Under the pieces are notes generated by a model. It was not told the DNA's origin and made no database searches. It was given only the letters and a program-made list of their open reading frames with translations. Shown here in pieces: positions 54,410 through 55,977 of a stretch of 55,977 bases of DNA. The DNA comes from Symbiodinium natans (Eukaryota; Sar; Dinophyceae; Suessiales; Symbiodiniaceae). The number at the start of each line of letters is the position of its first letter. The stretch's first letter is position 1. The DNA is taken from the NCBI GenBank assembly GCA_905221605.1, contig CAJNDS010000424.1, positions 65,001 to 120,977 on the forward strand, given 5' to 3'. Both the position numbers and the translations under genes were made by a program.

Positions 54410-54770
54410 CCCCTAAACCCTAAACCCAAAACCCCCTAAATCCAAAACCCTAAGCCCCAAACCCCAAACCCTAAACCCTAAACCCTAAACCCTAAACCCT
54501 AAACCCTAAACCCTAAACCCCAAACCCCAAACCCCAAACCCCTGCAGCAGGATCCTGCCGAAGCTCTTCAAGGCCCTGGCCGGGAACACGCACCTCAAGG
54601 ATCTGCGGCCCTGGCGCGCTTAGGGTTTTTGAGGGTTTTTAGGGTTTAGGGTTTAGGGTTTCGGGTTTAGGGTTTAGGGTTTAGGGGTTGAGGGGTTGAG
54701 GGGTTGAGGGGTTGAGGGTTCTGAGGGTTCTGAGGGCTCTGAGGGCTCTGAGGGTTCTGAGTTTAGGGTG
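54410..54770. repeat. CCCTAAA/CCCCAAA array, exon, TTTAGGG and GGGGTTGA array
   Basis: 54410-54545 and 54620-54770 bracket the leucine-rich exon at 54551. The second block ends in GGGTTCTGA units. Confidence 0.9.
54551..54599 (+). CDS. Probable exon, leucine-rich-repeat-like
   Basis: CAGCAG|G acceptor, frame ILPKLFKALAGNTHLK, GA donor. The LxxLxxALxxNxxL spacing is that of RNI-type leucine-rich repeats, but one repeat is not proof. Confidence 0.5.
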
Positions 54771-55023
54771 TTTTTTTTGTTTGAGGGTCTCTTAGGGTAT
54801 ACGGGGTTTTGCGAGGTATGGGCCTAAGGCCTAGCACTCTAGGGGTTTTGGGGGTGGAAGGGTCTTAGGAGTGTTTCGTGTTTTTGTTGGGGTTCATTGT
54901 CAAGGCCTACGAGGGCTTTTAGGGTTTAAGGGTTGGTGGAGTTATCTTTTGTTTGCTTGCTTTTGCGGCTTAGGGGTTTAGGAGGTTTAGGGGTTCAAGG
55001 GCTTTCGCTAGAAATGCAGAGGC

Positions 55024-55157
55024 GGCAGAGAACTAGTGACCAAAAAGTGTCGCAAGAAGTCCCCCAAGCACCCAAGAACCTCGCAGCGAGGCTTCTGGGA
55101 AACACGGGCCTGCTCTCCAGCGAGGCATGCTTGCCTTCCTTCCCTGCGCTTCTATAG
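55024..55157 (+). CDS. Possible exon ending in a stop
   Basis: Open frame QKVSQEVPQAPKNLAARLLG then NTGLLSSEACLPSFPALL and TAG. The segment RLLGNTGLLSSE could be leucine-rich repeat sequence. Splice sites are unclear. Confidence 0.35.
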
Positions 55158-55407
55158 TGTCCCAATATGTTGTTTTTTTTGGCTGATATAAAGAAGCCCA
55201 AGGAAATATCGAACCTACTCTTCTTGTTGTGGCAGAGTCTGTGGCTTTAGCAGTGGTGTGGAACTTCAATTCGGGGGCCCCGGCAAGGGGGGGGGGAGGG
55301 CTTCGAAGCCCCGAAAATCCGGCCTTGAGGGCCAGATCGCTCCGGCCGCCCTTTTCCAGCTCAGAGGGGCTTTGCTGTAGCCACCCATAACCCGCAGAAG
55401 AAGGGCT
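55158..55407. other. Unassigned unique sequence
   Basis: No array, element end or convincing exon seen. A G run lies at 55287-55296. Confidence 0.5.
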
Positions 55408-55452
55408 TAGGGTTTAGGGTTTAGGGTTTAGGGTTTAGGGTTTAGGGTTTCA
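55408..55452 (+). repeat. TTTAGGG array
   Basis: Six perfect heptamers. Confidence 0.95.
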
Positions 55453-55652
55453 GCCAGAGTACGGTGCTGAGCCTACCGAACCATCCAGCCATGCTTAGGG
55501 CTTCCAAGTTGGGGGGGAGCCTCGCAGGTGTCGGATTGCCATGGCTCGGGTTTACACGTAATCTATGTTTGTAATGATACCTGTCGTATTAAGATTCTGA
55601 ATGCAAACAGTTTGCAGCCAATGTGTGTGCATATGTATATATATATGCTTGT

Positions 55653-55685
55653 ACATACATACATACATACATACATACATACATG
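55653..55685 (+). repeat. CATA tetranucleotide microsatellite
   Basis: Eight CATA units after a short TA stretch. Confidence 0.95.
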
Positions 55686-55721
55686 GGGCTTAGAGTTGCC
55701 AAAGCTCCGAGCCCTTTGTAG

Positions 55722-55825
55722 CCATCCCCCGCGCGCCTTCTGGGAGCTCCGGCCAGCGAGGCTGAGCGAAGAGAAGCGCGGATTTGGGGAGTTTAGCACA
55801 GCCCAGACAGAGAGCTCCAAGCCCT
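55722..55825 (+). CDS. Possible exon, unassigned
   Basis: Open + strand frame RAFWELRPARLSEEKRGFGE and FSTAQTESSK, charged and protein-like. Boundaries are not resolved before the closing TTTAGGG array. Confidence 0.35.
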
Positions 55826-55847
55826 AAACCTCTAGGGACCCAATAAG

Positions 55848-55915
55848 GGGTTTAGGATCTAGGGTTTAGGGTTTAGGGTGTGGGGTTTAGGGTTTAGGGT
55901 TTAGGGTTTAGGGCT
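55848..55915 (+). repeat. TTTAGGG array at the window end
   Basis: About nine heptamers with TCTAGGG and TGTGGGG variants. Confidence 0.94.
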
Positions 55916-55977
55916 GGAAGAGCTGCCCCTACATCCGGAAACCCTAAACCCTCGACCCAAACCCTTAAGCTATGAGG

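Noticed and set aside
1-55977. A chromosome end (true telomere) or subtelomere
   Set aside because: Arrays occur in both orientations throughout, are short, and lie in introns of housekeeping genes. Neither window edge is a long terminal array.

Overview
The window looks like nuclear DNA of a dinoflagellate, probably a Suessiales/Symbiodiniaceae-type genome. Four things point there. All recognisable genes lie on the + strand, one after another. Coding sequence is broken into very short exons (16 to about 150 nt). Donor sites are mostly GC or GA rather than GT, and acceptors are nearly always AG followed by G. Telomere-type heptamers (TTTAGGG/CCCTAAA) fill the introns. Species and gene names were not looked up; identities rest on protein motifs read by eye.

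Layout. 1-7,700: dense telomere-type arrays with short exon-like islands I could not assign. 5,598-8,709: plausible coding exons upstream of a TBC (Rab-GAP) gene. 9,498-13,511: TBC-domain gene, whose exons join in frame to a stop. 14,195-16,100: gene with an ExoX-like C-terminal motif, a Gln-rich repeat tract and a UBA domain. 16,250-20,806: exons of one or more unrecognised proteins, ending at a 100-N assembly gap (20,878-20,977). 21,319-42,444: dihydroxy-acid dehydratase (ilvD) from mid-protein to stop in 25 exons; its N-terminal part is missing, probably lost in the gap. 22,406-26,921: a complete ribosomal protein eL27 gene (RPL27) sitting in one 5.2-kb intron of ilvD, same strand. 43,654-45,053: exons of an unrecognised gene. 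45,209-50,408: a coiled-coil protein gene. 51,100-55,820: further unassigned exon islands, one leucine-rich-repeat-like.

The introns are the unusual part. Most are built from telomere-type arrays with a consistent polarity: where one intron carries both orientations, TTTAGGG lies on the donor side and CCCTAAA on the acceptor side, so exons are bracketed CCCTAAA-exon-TTTAGGG. Several arrays are flanked by direct duplications of 10-24 bp, two of them inside copies of short inverted-repeat elements, so telomeric arrays appear to have been inserted. At least nine families of short MITE-like elements (about 55-390 bp) share the same introns, with microsatellites, homopolymers and a nested higher-order satellite (68/69, 137, 411 bp) in an ilvD intron. 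The genes do not form a pathway: ilvD serves branched-chain amino-acid synthesis, eL27 the ribosome and TBC proteins membrane traffic.
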